A stretch of 31,517 bases of DNA from Clostridia bacterium (lineage in GTDB: Bacteria; Bacillota_A; Clostridia; Christensenellales; Aristaeellaceae), in assembly GCA_017399225.1 (NCBI GenBank), contig JAFQEB010000093.1:1-31517 (forward strand). The letters run 5' to 3'. Below, in pieces: positions 17,407 to 24,308 of this stretch (within the stretch, counting starts at the first letter, position 1; each line of letters begins with the position of its first letter). A model generated the notes under the pieces. It did not search any database. It saw only the letters and a list, made by a program, of their open reading frames with translations, and was not told the DNA's origin. Position numbers and translations under genes: made by a program.

Positions 17407-17445
17407 AAGAAAACGACCGGCTGAAGCACAATGTTCAGTCGGTCG
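17407..17445 (-). terminator. Terminator of yebC
   Basis: On the - strand CGACCGACTGAA (17445-17434) pairs with TTCAGCCGGTCG (17425-17414), one mismatch, then TTTTCTT. A second perfect hairpin without a U-tract (CGCCGTAC/GTACGGCG, 17470-17490) precedes it. Confidence 0.8.
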
Positions 17446-17546
17446 TCGTTGTTTTGCACTGCTGTGTCGCGCCGTACCCTCTGTACGGCGTGACTCCCAC
17501 AAAGGAACCAACGCCGCGCGGCAGCGCCAAAGCGGGTCGAAGGCCC

Positions 17547-18293
17547 TTACTCTTCTTCGTCCTCTTCGGGCAGCTCGGCGTTGTGGTAGACGTTCTGCAC
17601 GTCGTCGTTCTCCTCGAGCATCTCGAGCATCTTGGTGATGCTCTTGACGGTGTCCTCGTCGGTGACGGCCACGGTATTCTGGGGGATCATGTCCACCTCA
17701 GCGGAGAGGAAGGTCAGGCCCTGGGCCTCGAGGGCTTCACGCACGGCGGAGAAATCGGCGGGCGCGGTGTAGATCTCGAAGCAGTCCTCTTCGGTCACCA
17801 TGTCCTCAGCGCCGGCGTCGAGGGCCATCATCATCAGCTCTTCCTCGTCGATGCCGGGGGTCTTTTCCACGACCAGCAGGCCCTTCTCGTCAAACATGAA
17901 GGACACGGAGCCGGTGGTACCCATGTTGCCGCCGTTCTTGGCGAAGCAGTGGCGCACGTCGGAGGCGGTGCGGTTGCGGTTGTCGGTAATGGTGGTGACG
18001 ATCACAGCCACGCCGCCGGGGGCATAGCCTTCATAGGTGATCTCCTCGTACACCACGTTGGACAGCTCGCCGCTGGCCTTCTGGATGGAGCGCTTGATGT
18101 TATCGTTGGGCATGTTGTTGGCCTTGGCCTTGGCGATGATATCGCGCAGCTTGTTGTTGTTGTCGGGGTTGGGGCCGCCAGCACGCACCGCGATGGCGAT
18201 CTCACGGCCGATCTTGGTGAAGATCGCGCCGCGGGCAGCGTCAGCCTTGCCCTTCTTAGCCTGAATATTATGCCATTTGGAATGTCCGGACAT
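17547..18293 (-). CDS. yebC: YebC/PmpR family protein
   Basis: A 248-residue cytoplasmic protein matching YebC over its full length: [21 protein letters not shown] at the N terminus, [45 protein letters not shown] and a FMFDEKG strand. The family was long annotated as transcriptional regulators; more recent work links members to relief of ribosome stalling at proline-rich stretches. The C terminus has an acidic tail (ELPEEDEEE). ATG 18293 follows AGGAGGG at seven bases; the longer frame from 18641 crosses the promoter and the divergent gene. It is divergent from ireB. Confidence 0.96.
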   Translation of the reverse strand: MSGHSKWHNIQAKKGKADAARGAIFTKIGREIAIAVRAGGPNPDNNNKLRDIIAKAKANNMPNDNIKRSIQKASGELSNVVYEEITYEGYAPGGVAVIVTTITDNRNRTASDVRHCFAKNGGNMGTTGSVSFMFDEKGLLVVEKTPGIDEEELMMMALDAGAEDMVTEEDCFEIYTAPADFSAVREALEAQGLTFLSAEVDMIPQNTVAVTDEDTVKSITKMLEMLEENDDVQNVYHNAELPEEDEEE

Positions 18294-18338
18294 TGGTTTT
18301 CCCTCCTGTATGTAAAAGCAATGTATTAGCAACGCTTT

Positions 18339-18368
18339 ATTATAGCACCTGTATGCAGGGCGCGTCAA
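18339..18368 (-). promoter_or_regulatory. Sigma-A promoter of yebC
   Basis: On the - strand TTGACG (18368-18363) and TATAAT (18344-18339) with an 18-nt spacer, 45 nt before the start codon. Confidence 0.8.
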
Positions 18369-18485
18369 GGCCGGATTTGCAGGCGATCCGCCGCGACGGG
18401 ACAAAGGGGCCGGAACGCTGTTCTTTCCCCGTTCTCCTGCAAAGATTTTGCATTCCGGGGGCTTCCCTTTCTTGCAGGAATCGTG

Positions 18486-18491
18486 TATAAT
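18486..18491 (+). promoter_or_regulatory. -10 element before ireB
   Basis: A perfect TATAAT preceded by GTG, 34 nt before the ireB start. At 17 nt upstream only TTCCCT is found, so the -35 is weak. TCCTGCAA (18435-18442) and TTGCAGGA (18472-18479) form a spaced inverted repeat around the -35 region that could bind a regulator. Confidence 0.5.
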
Positions 18492-18525
18492 GGGAATGAT
18501 CAATCCATGGGAGGTGTGAACAGAC

Positions 18526-18789
18526 ATGGATACGTTCAACACGACCAAGCTGCAGCCCCTGCAGGAGTCGGGCAACGAGGCGCAGGATATCCTGCTGTAT
18601 GTGTACAATGCCCTGCAGGCCAAGGGATATGACCCCATCACCCAGCTGGTGGGCTACATCATCTCCGGCGACCCCACCTACATCACCAGCCATAACGCGG
18701 CCCGCAGCATGATCTGCCGCCTGGAGCGGGATGAGATCCTCGAGGAGCTGGTTCGCTTCTACCTGGCGGGCCACAAGCCCCAGCGCTGA
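18526..18789 (+). CDS. ireB: IreB family regulatory phosphoprotein (UPF0297)
   Basis: An 87-residue protein matching IreB/YrzL over its full length: [57 protein letters not shown]. In Enterococcus faecalis, IreB is phosphorylated by the PASTA kinase IreK and negatively controls cephalosporin resistance. Thr residues near the N terminus (TFNTTKL) fit the known phosphorylated region. GGGAGGTG lies nine bases before ATG 18526. In many Firmicutes it sits with ruvX and a DUF1292 gene; here it stands alone between a promoter and a terminator, divergent from yebC. Confidence 0.96.
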   Translation: MDTFNTTKLQPLQESGNEAQDILLYVYNALQAKGYDPITQLVGYIISGDPTYITSHNAARSMICRLERDEILEELVRFYLAGHKPQR

Positions 18790-18867
18790 GCGCCCGGATC
18801 GCGGGAGGGCTTATTTGCTGCGCCCTTATCCCGCCCTGAAATCATGGCAAACCCTTTCAGCACGCGA

Positions 18868-18895
18868 AGCAGACCCGAATGTGGTCTGCTTTTCT
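18868..18895 (+). terminator. Terminator of ireB
   Basis: AGCAGACC (18868-18875) and GGTCTGCT (18883-18890) around a 7-nt loop, followed by TTTCTATT. Confidence 0.8.
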
Positions 18896-18901
18896 ATTGG
18901 C

Positions 18902-18936
18902 AAAAGCCCGCCGCAGACGTTCTCTCTGCGGCGGGC
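18902..18936 (-). terminator. Terminator of the LRR-gene operon
   Basis: A perfect 12-bp stem GCCCGCCGCAGA/TCTGCGGCGGGC (18906-18917 with 18925-18936), followed on the - strand by TTTTG. It lies a few bases after the LRR gene's stop. Confidence 0.8.
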
Positions 18937-18941
18937 TTCCA

Positions 18942-20000
18942 TCATTTGACCCGATAGGGGATATTGTTTTCCATGGCATACTTGTGGGCGGCGCTGTCCC
19001 GGGAGACATGGAGGCTGATGCTTTCGCAGCCTTTGAAGGCATCCGGGCCGATGCACGTCACGCTCTCCGGGATGGTCAGGGCGTTCAGAGCCTCGCAGCC
19101 CTTGAATGCCTCCTGGTCGATGTAGGTCACGCCCTCGGGAATGGTCAGAGCCGTCAGGCTCTTGCAGCCGCTGAAGAGGCGGACGCCGACGCCCTTCAGC
19201 CTGACGGGCAGGGTCACGCTGCGCAGGCTGCTGCATCCGGCAAAGGCATTGTTGCCGATCTCCGTGACGCTGTCCGGGATGACCACCTCGGTCAGCGACC
19301 AGCAGTTGTCAAAGGCGTGTCCGCCGATCTTCGTTACGCCGCGGGGGATCTCGATAGCCTCCAGCCGTCCGCAGTTCATAAAGGCCAGGCCGCCGATCTC
19401 CTGAAGGGCGTCCGGGAGGTCAACGCTGACGATATAGGAGCAGTTGGCGAAGGCATTGTTTCCGATATGCACGACTCCCTGCGGGATCACGACCGACCGG
19501 AGCTCATCGTGCCTGTAGAAGCTCTGGGAGCCCTTGCCGCCCAGGTTTGAAGTATCGATCTCCGTGACCCGCAGGCCTTCCAGCTCCCCGGGGATGTGAA
19601 GATCGACCGAGCCGTTCGGCAGCGCGAAGGGCGGCGTGTAATCCGTAATGATGCAGGTCTCCCCGTCCGGGTTGACCTGATAGCTGTAATTGGAAGGCAT
19701 GTTGGCAAGCAGATTCAGCACCGGGCCTGCCAGCAGGCAGAGGCTGGCGATGATCAGCACCGCCAGCAGCACCAGCACGATGGGCCAGCGGCGGCGCTTG
19801 CGTGGAGCGGCCGGCTGCTCCGGGGCAGTCTGCCCGCCGATCACCGTCGGCCCGGCAGGGTCAGGCTGATACGGCGCTTCGCTCCGGGGCGGCGGCGCTA
19901 CGGGCCGCTTGTCCGACCCGTGGCTCTCCTGGGGCACCCGGCGCTTGGCGGAGCCGTCATCCGGTGCGGCGGCAGCGTACTGCCGTTCCTGGTCATTCAT
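18942..20000 (-). CDS. BspA-type leucine-rich-repeat membrane protein
   Basis: A 352-residue protein, probably displayed outside the cell. Residues 1-~70 are Pro-rich and charged and probably cytoplasmic, a KRRRW cluster precedes one membrane helix (~73-95), and the rest carries six or seven LRR_5 units of the Treponema/BspA type, such as VVIPDSVTEIGNNAFAGCSSL and LTIPEGVTYIDQEAFKGCEAL. Such repeats are common in surface proteins of gut Clostridia and are thought to mediate binding; the partner is unknown. ATG 20000 has AAAGGA about nine bases upstream. It starts 33 nt after the DNA methyltransferase stop and is probably the last gene of that operon. Confidence 0.88.
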   Translation of the reverse strand: MNDQERQYAAAAPDDGSAKRRVPQESHGSDKRPVAPPPRSEAPYQPDPAGPTVIGGQTAPEQPAAPRKRRRWPIVLVLLAVLIIASLCLLAGPVLNLLANMPSNYSYQVNPDGETCIITDYTPPFALPNGSVDLHIPGELEGLRVTEIDTSNLGGKGSQSFYRHDELRSVVIPQGVVHIGNNAFANCSYIVSVDLPDALQEIGGLAFMNCGRLEAIEIPRGVTKIGGHAFDNCWSLTEVVIPDSVTEIGNNAFAGCSSLRSVTLPVRLKGVGVRLFSGCKSLTALTIPEGVTYIDQEAFKGCEALNALTIPESVTCIGPDAFKGCESISLHVSRDSAAHKYAMENNIPYRVK

Positions 20001-20033
20001 AGGGGGCGTCCTTTCTTGCTTGTGATGGAGCTC

Positions 20034-21263
20034 TTACTCCGCGATCCAGCGGTACACGCGCCTGCGGCCGGCTGCGTCCACGGTGGAAACGCCGGGCTCG
20101 CCGGGGCCTCCGGGCAGGAGGCAGAACAGGGGCAGCTCCGGGCTGCGGGTGGTGCGGCGGAAGGCCTGATCCACCACGAAGCCGCCCTCGGTGATATGCC
20201 CGGCCGACCAGCCCTCCAGGGTGTCCATCGCCTGCTCCATTCGGGGGAAGGAGGGGTGCGTGGCGTTGAAGCCGGTCAGCAGCAGCATCCCGCCCTCGCC
20301 GGTGTACATGCCCTCCAGCCGGGTCTCGTCCTCGGTGCAGGGGCAGTCCATGGTAAGGTCGCTGCACTCCAGTCGGCTGGCGGTGGTCAGGATGGCCTCA
20401 GGGCTGGTGTCCACGCCGATGAACCGGCAGCCCAGCGTCTGAGCGGCCTCCATGGCCGTGCCGGAGCCGCAGCACAGGTCAACGACCAGGTCGCCGGGCT
20501 TCACCACAGGCTTGAGGATGCGGTCCAGCAGCTTCACGGGCTTCTGGGTGGCATAGCCGGTGCGCTCCGGGTCGCGCTGCTGCAGGTGGCTGATATCCGT
20601 CCACACGTCGCCGGGATAAACGGGGGCGTCGTCATAGTAGCGGTAAACCTTGCCGCCGGTCTTGATCTCGGAATAGGCGCGGCCATCCTCATCCACGCGG
20701 CGGCGCATATGATTTTTGCGGTGCTCGGTGCGCTCCAGCGGCACCTTACGCAGGTCGAAGTGGTAATCCTTCGTCCGGGCATAGAGCAGGATGGTATCGT
20801 GCTTGCGGGAGAAATATTTCTTCGCCCGGCCGCCGCTCTCATAGCTCCAGATGATCTCGTTGAGGAACAGCTCCTCGCCAAAGACCTCGTCGCACAGGAT
20901 GCGGCCGTAGGCGCTTGTGCGCCAGTCCAGGTGCAGGGCCAGCACGCCCGTGCGGTTCAGCAGCTTGTGGGCATTCTCGATCAGCCCCCGCAGGAAGGCC
21001 AGGTAGCTCTCCCGGGTGCCGTAGCGATCCTGATAGGCGGGGTATTCCGGCGCGGGGGCGCCCTTCTTCCAGCCGCTCTGGCCGAAGCGGCGGCGGCGGG
21101 TGAAGCTGTCCCCCGTCATGAAGGGAGGGTCGATGTACACGCACTGGGCCTGGGCCGCATAGCCGGCCAGCAGCCCGTTCAGCGGCGCAGAGCCATCCGC
21201 GCACAGGAGCAGATTACGCCCCTGGCCTGTGATCTCGCGGGCAACGGAAACCGGTTCAAACAT
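20034..21263 (-). CDS. Site-specific DNA methyltransferase (N6/N4, beta-type order)
   Basis: A 409-residue DNA-modifying enzyme. The catalytic DPPF motif is at 45-48 (YIDPPFMTGDSF), followed by ESGGRAKKYFSRKHD and, near 262-269, the SAM-binding DLCCGSGT motif, preceded by ATQKPVKLLDRILKPVVKPGD. The catalytic-first, SAM-second order defines the beta group of the N6_N4_Mtase family. A ~130-residue C-terminal extension (~280-409) is not part of the standard core. ATG 21263 is chosen because AGGAGG lies seven bases upstream while ATG 21269 abuts it. It overlaps the YkgJ-like gene's stop by 8 nt. No restriction endonuclease is adjacent, so it looks like an orphan enzyme; the target sequence is unknown. 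Confidence 0.9.
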   Translation of the reverse strand: MFEPVSVAREITGQGRNLLLCADGSAPLNGLLAGYAAQAQCVYIDPPFMTGDSFTRRRRFGQSGWKKGAPAPEYPAYQDRYGTRESYLAFLRGLIENAHKLLNRTGVLALHLDWRTSAYGRILCDEVFGEELFLNEIIWSYESGGRAKKYFSRKHDTILLYARTKDYHFDLRKVPLERTEHRKNHMRRRVDEDGRAYSEIKTGGKVYRYYDDAPVYPGDVWTDISHLQQRDPERTGYATQKPVKLLDRILKPVVKPGDLVVDLCCGSGTAMEAAQTLGCRFIGVDTSPEAILTTASRLECSDLTMDCPCTEDETRLEGMYTGEGGMLLLTGFNATHPSFPRMEQAMDTLEGWSAGHITEGGFVVDQAFRRTTRSPELPLFCLLPGGPGEPGVSTVDAAGRRRVYRWIAE

Positions 21264-21762
21264 GCGCATCCCTCCTGAATTGCTTGCGAAGCGCCTTCAT
21301 CTCGTCCTGCTGACGGGTCAGCTGAAGCAGAAAATCCCTTTGCGTCCCGTCCTGGGCCAGCAGCTCGCCGGCCGTCCGCACGGCTCCCACGAACTCCGGG
21401 GCCAGCGCGTCCTTGCCCTGCCGGGCCAGGGGGCAGATGACCCGGGCCCGCTGGTCTGTGGCGACCTTCACCCCATCCTCCCGGACAAGGGGCAGCAGCG
21501 GGAACAGACGGCAGCTCAGCGGCCTGTCCGCCCGGTCGCAGCGGCCGGAGCAGGTGAGCAGCGTTCCCTGCTCCGTCGCCTGCATCCGGTAGCCCTCCCG
21601 GCCCTCATAGTAGGCCGCCTCCCCGGGGAAGAGCAGCATTCCCGTCGTCTCCCCGGGCAGGGACTGGCAGCACGCGCCGCCGCATACCTGCCCGCAGTCC
21701 GTCCGCAGCGGCGTAACGTCCTCAAACAGTGCCCGGGCGCGCGCAAGGATCTCCGGCAGCAT
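21256..21762 (-). CDS. YkgJ-like cysteine-cluster protein
   Basis: A 168-residue cytoplasmic protein with a metal-binding cysteine pattern: CGQVCGGACC at 23-32, then CSGRCDRADRPLSCRLFPLLP and VICPLA. This fits the YkgJ family of presumed zinc- or iron-sulfur-binding proteins; the role of the family is unknown. ATG 21762 has GGAGG five bases upstream; a TTG at 21777 further up is less likely. It overlaps the DNA methyltransferase start by 8 nt, so translation of the two is probably coupled. A link between a cysteine-cluster protein and a DNA methyltransferase is only contextual. Confidence 0.85.
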   Translation of the reverse strand: MLPEILARARALFEDVTPLRTDCGQVCGGACCQSLPGETTGMLLFPGEAAYYEGREGYRMQATEQGTLLTCSGRCDRADRPLSCRLFPLLPLVREDGVKVATDQRARVICPLARQGKDALAPEFVGAVRTAGELLAQDGTQRDFLLQLTRQQDEMKALRKQFRRDAHV

Positions 21763-21868
21763 GGCGTCCTCCCCCAAAACGTTTGTCAGATACTATATTG
21801 TAACACGGATTTCGCCTCTTTGGGAAGAGGGGCGGGGAACTTTGGCTGTACTTTTTTGCCAGCACATG

Positions 21869-21889
21869 AAAAAGGCCCCCGAAGGGGCC
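21869..21889 (-). terminator. Hairpin with TTCG loop and U-tract
   Basis: On the - strand GGCCCC-TTCG-GGGGCC-TTTTTC, a classical terminator shape. It lies ~485 nt beyond the end of the PstS-like gene, with repeat DNA between, and may be the stop for that transcript. Confidence 0.65.
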
Positions 21890-21942
21890 GCTCAGATTCT
21901 GATTGCCACGAGGGGTGCGCCTCTTCCGCCATTGCCGACAAG

Positions 21943-21998
21943 GACTCCCTCAGTCATTCGGCTACGCCGAATGCCAGCTCCCTTGAGAGGAAGCCTTT
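21943..21998. repeat. Reverse-oriented copy of the GACTCCCTCAGTCA...AGCTCCC repeat
   Basis: GACTCCCTCAGTCA, then the small hairpin ATTCGGCTACGCCGAAT, then GCCAGCTCCCTTGAGAGGAAGCC. It is the inverted counterpart of 7893-7951 and runs directly into a 147-bp repeat. Confidence 0.7.
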
Positions 21999-22227
21999 GG
22001 GATGCGCGGACTCCCGCGTCTCTCGTAGGGGCGACCATTGGTCGCACACCCTGCCGCAGGTTCGGATTGCCGCAAGGGGCGCGTCTGCGGACGCGCGAAC
22101 CCGCTCACCCGCTGCGCGGGAGCTCTCCCAAGGGGAGAGCCTTTTGGCTGCGCGGATGTTCGCATTCGCCGTAGGGGCGACCATTGGTCGCCCGCCTTGC
22201 TACGGGTTCGGATTGCCGCAGGGGACC
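21974..22227. repeat. Two copies of the 147-bp palindromic repeat
   Basis: The palindromic GACCATTGGTC cores begin their GTAGGGGC lead-ins at 22025 and 22171, 146 nt apart. Between them are TTCGGATTGCCGCAAGGGGC, GCGTCTGCGGACGCGC and a GAGCTCTCCCAAGGGGAGAGCC hairpin. The first core keeps GCGACCATTGGTCGC but ends in ACACC instead of CCGCC. Confidence 0.85.
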
Positions 22228-22251
22228 AGCCTCATCCACCACCGCTGACGC

Positions 22252-22366
22252 GGCGGTCCCCCTTCCTCCTGGAGGGAAGGGGGAGTTGGTACGGACGGTG
22301 GTTCAGTAGATAGCCTTCCCCTCTGGGGAAGGTGATTCGGACGCAGTCCGAAGACGGATGAGGTCT
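22252..22366. repeat. CCTTCCC palindromes with GACGGATGAGG tail
   Basis: CCCCCTTCCTCCTGGAGGGAAGGGGG (a long hairpin near 22258-22283) is followed by CCTTCCCCTCTGGGGAAGG (22314-22332), the CGGACGCAGTCCG hairpin and GACGGATGAGG. Related elements are at 29092-29212 and 29490-29541. Confidence 0.75.
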
Positions 22367-22374
22367 CCCCCGCC

Positions 22375-23595
22375 TCACTTCACCCCCACATAGCCCGACT
22401 CCTCCACGATCCACTGGCCCTGCTCGCTGAGGCACCAGTCGAGGAAGGCCTTCAGCGTGGGGTTCGTCTCCTCCGGGGCGGGCTCGCCGATGGGCGAGGC
22501 GGTAACGGCGTAGAAATAGCTGGCGATGGGGTAGCTGCCGTCGCGGATGGTCTCCTTCGTGGGCGCGACGCCGTTGAGGGCAAGCAGGCGGATCTGGTCG
22601 TTGCCCACCATTTCGTTGGAGTAGAAGCGGAAGGTGAAGCCAAGGGCCTCGTCAAAATTGCGGTAGGTGGCGACCCGCTCGATGATGCCGCCCATGCCGT
22701 CGACGCGCTCCTCCCGGTCAGGCTCCATCAGGGGGAGCCCCGCCATCACCCGCTGCAGGGCGGTCTGGCTGCCGCTGCCCTCATCCCGCTGGTAGGCCAG
22801 GATCGGCTGATCCCTGCCGCCCACCTCCTGCCAGTTGGTGATCTCACCCGTGTAGATCTGCTGGATCTGCCGGACCGTCAGCCCTGTCACCGGGTTCCGG
22901 CTGTTGACGAAGAACACGAAGGCCTCCTGGCCGATGGGCGTCAGGTGGAGCGTCAACCCGGCCTCTTCCGCGGCCTCCAGCTGCTTCCGGGATGGCTCGG
23001 CGCAGAAGATGACGTCCACGCGGCCCTTGATGAGGTCATGGTAAGCATTGGTCGTCCCGTTGCATTCCAGGGTCGTGCCGCGATCCTCACCCCAGAGGTA
23101 GTATTCCTCCGTGGGCTCGAAGGCGTTGCGGGCGAACCCGGCATACACGGGGTAGAGGGCCGTGGCGCCGTCGATGCGCAGGGAGGCGGCCTCCTCATAG
23201 CTCAGCCGCAGATCGGATGTCTCCGGCAGGGTCACGGCTTCCGTTTCCTCCTTGAAGGGGTGATAGCGGTTGATCTGCAGGCTGCGGTCATCCACCGTGG
23301 GGATGGACAGGCGGTAGTAATTCACCCCCAGAGAGACGCCGAAGCCCACCGCCAGCGCCAGCCAGGCAAGCAGCACCCACCGGAACCACTTCTTCCGCCA
23401 CTGCCCGTTGACGATCAGCAGCAGCAGCGCCACGGTGGTCGGGTACAGGGCGATGATGGCATGTTGCTCAAAGCTGCGGCCAAAGACGAGCATCAGCAGC
23501 AGCCAGAAGCCTGCCACCCCCGCCGCGACCAGCACACCAAGGCTCAGCACCACACGCCATATGATCCTCTCGGATGATGTCTGCTTCTTTTCCAT
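22375..23595 (-). CDS. PstS-like substrate-binding protein fused to three membrane helices
   Basis: A 406-residue protein. Residues ~1-95 hold three hydrophobic segments (~12-37, 45-62, 69-91). Residues ~125-406 match a PBP-like phosphate-binding domain: RIDGATALYPVYAGFARNAF, GTTNAYHDLIKGRVDVIFCAEPS, VNSRNPVTGLTVRQIQQIYTGEITNW and RDEGSGSQTALQRVM, the last two being hallmark segments of PstS-like proteins. Normal PstS has a cleaved signal peptide or lipobox, so this multi-helix anchor is unusual. No pstCAB transporter or phoU is adjacent. GGGAGG lies five bases before ATG 23595, and a perfect-consensus promoter is upstream. Phosphate is the likely ligand by family; a sensory rather than transport role is an inference. 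Confidence 0.85.
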   Translation of the reverse strand: MEKKQTSSERIIWRVVLSLGVLVAAGVAGFWLLLMLVFGRSFEQHAIIALYPTTVALLLLIVNGQWRKKWFRWVLLAWLALAVGFGVSLGVNYYRLSIPTVDDRSLQINRYHPFKEETEAVTLPETSDLRLSYEEAASLRIDGATALYPVYAGFARNAFEPTEEYYLWGEDRGTTLECNGTTNAYHDLIKGRVDVIFCAEPSRKQLEAAEEAGLTLHLTPIGQEAFVFFVNSRNPVTGLTVRQIQQIYTGEITNWQEVGGRDQPILAYQRDEGSGSQTALQRVMAGLPLMEPDREERVDGMGGIIERVATYRNFDEALGFTFRFYSNEMVGNDQIRLLALNGVAPTKETIRDGSYPIASYFYAVTASPIGEPAPEETNPTLKAFLDWCLSEQGQWIVEESGYVGVK

Positions 23596-23655
23596 AAGCG
23601 CCTCCCGGATTCACACATTGTCCTGTTATTAGAATATTTTACCGTTGCATGATAA

Positions 23656-23684
23656 ATTATATGCGTTTTCCATTTGTTTGTCAA
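23656..23684 (-). promoter_or_regulatory. Perfect-consensus sigma-A promoter of the PstS-like gene
   Basis: On the - strand TTGACA (23684-23679), a 17-nt spacer and TATAAT (23661-23656), both hexamers exact, 61 nt before the start codon. It lies just at the edge of the 147-bp repeat array. Confidence 0.9.
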
Positions 23685-23689
23685 GGCCT

Positions 23690-24180
23690 GCGCGGATGGA
23701 GTATATATCCGTAGGGGCGACCATTGGTCGCCTGCCCTGCTGCGGGTTCGGATGGCCGCGAGGGGCACGTCTGCGGACACGCAAACCCTCTCACCCGCTT
23801 ACGCGGGAGCTCCCCCAAAGGGGGAGCCTTTTGGTTACGTTGGCTTCCGCATTTCCCGTAGGGGCGACCATTGGTCGCCCGCCCTGCTACGGGTTGATAT
23901 GGCCGCGGAGGGGCACGTCTGCGGACGCGCAAACCCTCTCACCCGCTTACGCGGGAGCTCCCCCAAAGGGGGAGCCTTTTGGTTACGTTGGCTCCCGCAT
24001 TTCCCGTAGGGGCGACCATTGGTCGCCCGCCCTGCTGCGGGTTCGGACTGCCGCGAGGGGCACGTCTGCGGACGCGCAGACCCTCTCACCCGCTTACGCG
24101 GGAGTTCCCCCGAAGGGGGAGCCTTTTGGTTACGTTGGCTTCCGTGCCTGCTGTAGGGGCGCGACTCTCCCGCCCCAGGG
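23690..24180. repeat. Tandem array of a 147-bp palindromic repeat (about 3.3 copies)
   Basis: GTAGGGGC lead-ins occur at 23711, 23858, 24006 and 24153, spaced 147-148 nt. Each full unit holds, in order, the 19-base palindrome GGGCGACCATTGGTCGCCC (or a one-base variant), a CTGC-GGGTT block, a GTCTGCGGAC hairpin, CCTCTCACCCGCTTACGCGGGAG and GCTCCCCCAAAGGGGGAGC, then TTTTGGTTACGTTGG. The last copy degrades after GTAGGGGCG. No promoter-RBS-gene arrangement is present; ORFs through it translate the repeat. Confidence 0.92.
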
Positions 24181-24204
24181 GGAAGGTTTTTTGCGCTTCT
24201 CACA

Positions 24205-24241
24205 CAAAAGGCCGTGCCGCCCATCTCCGGGCTGCACGGCC
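24205..24241 (-). terminator. Terminator of the pyridoxal kinase gene
   Basis: On the - strand GGCCGTGCAGCCC (24241-24229) pairs with GGGCGGCACGGCC (24222-24210), one mismatch, then TTTTGTG. Confidence 0.85.
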
Positions 24242-24308
24242 GTATGATTTCTGCTTTTTTGTCGGGGTTCTGCCATAGGGGCGGCTGTTCGTCATCGCCT
24301 TTGAGGCC

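Noticed and set aside
17389..17511. 301-residue version of the methyltransferase
   Set aside because: The extra segment translates the yebC terminator region, and AAGGAGG fits the start at 17388.
18294..18641. 364-residue version of YebC
   Set aside because: The extra N terminus covers the yebC promoter and overlaps ireB; the YebC domain begins exactly at ATG 18293 with a proper ribosome binding site.
22375..23595. Part of a phosphate ABC transporter operon
   Set aside because: No permease, ATPase or phoU gene lies on either side; flanks are repeat DNA and unrelated genes.
23690..24180. Possible CRISPR array
   Set aside because: The repeating unit is about 147 bp with no unique spacers of regular size, and no cas genes are present.
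23645..24278. ORFs in the repeat array encoding VGATIGRP and RRGDHWSPA-type peptides
   Set aside because: They are translations of the 147-bp repeat in several frames, without ribosome binding sites; the same peptides appear at every copy including 22025-22200 and 147-170.
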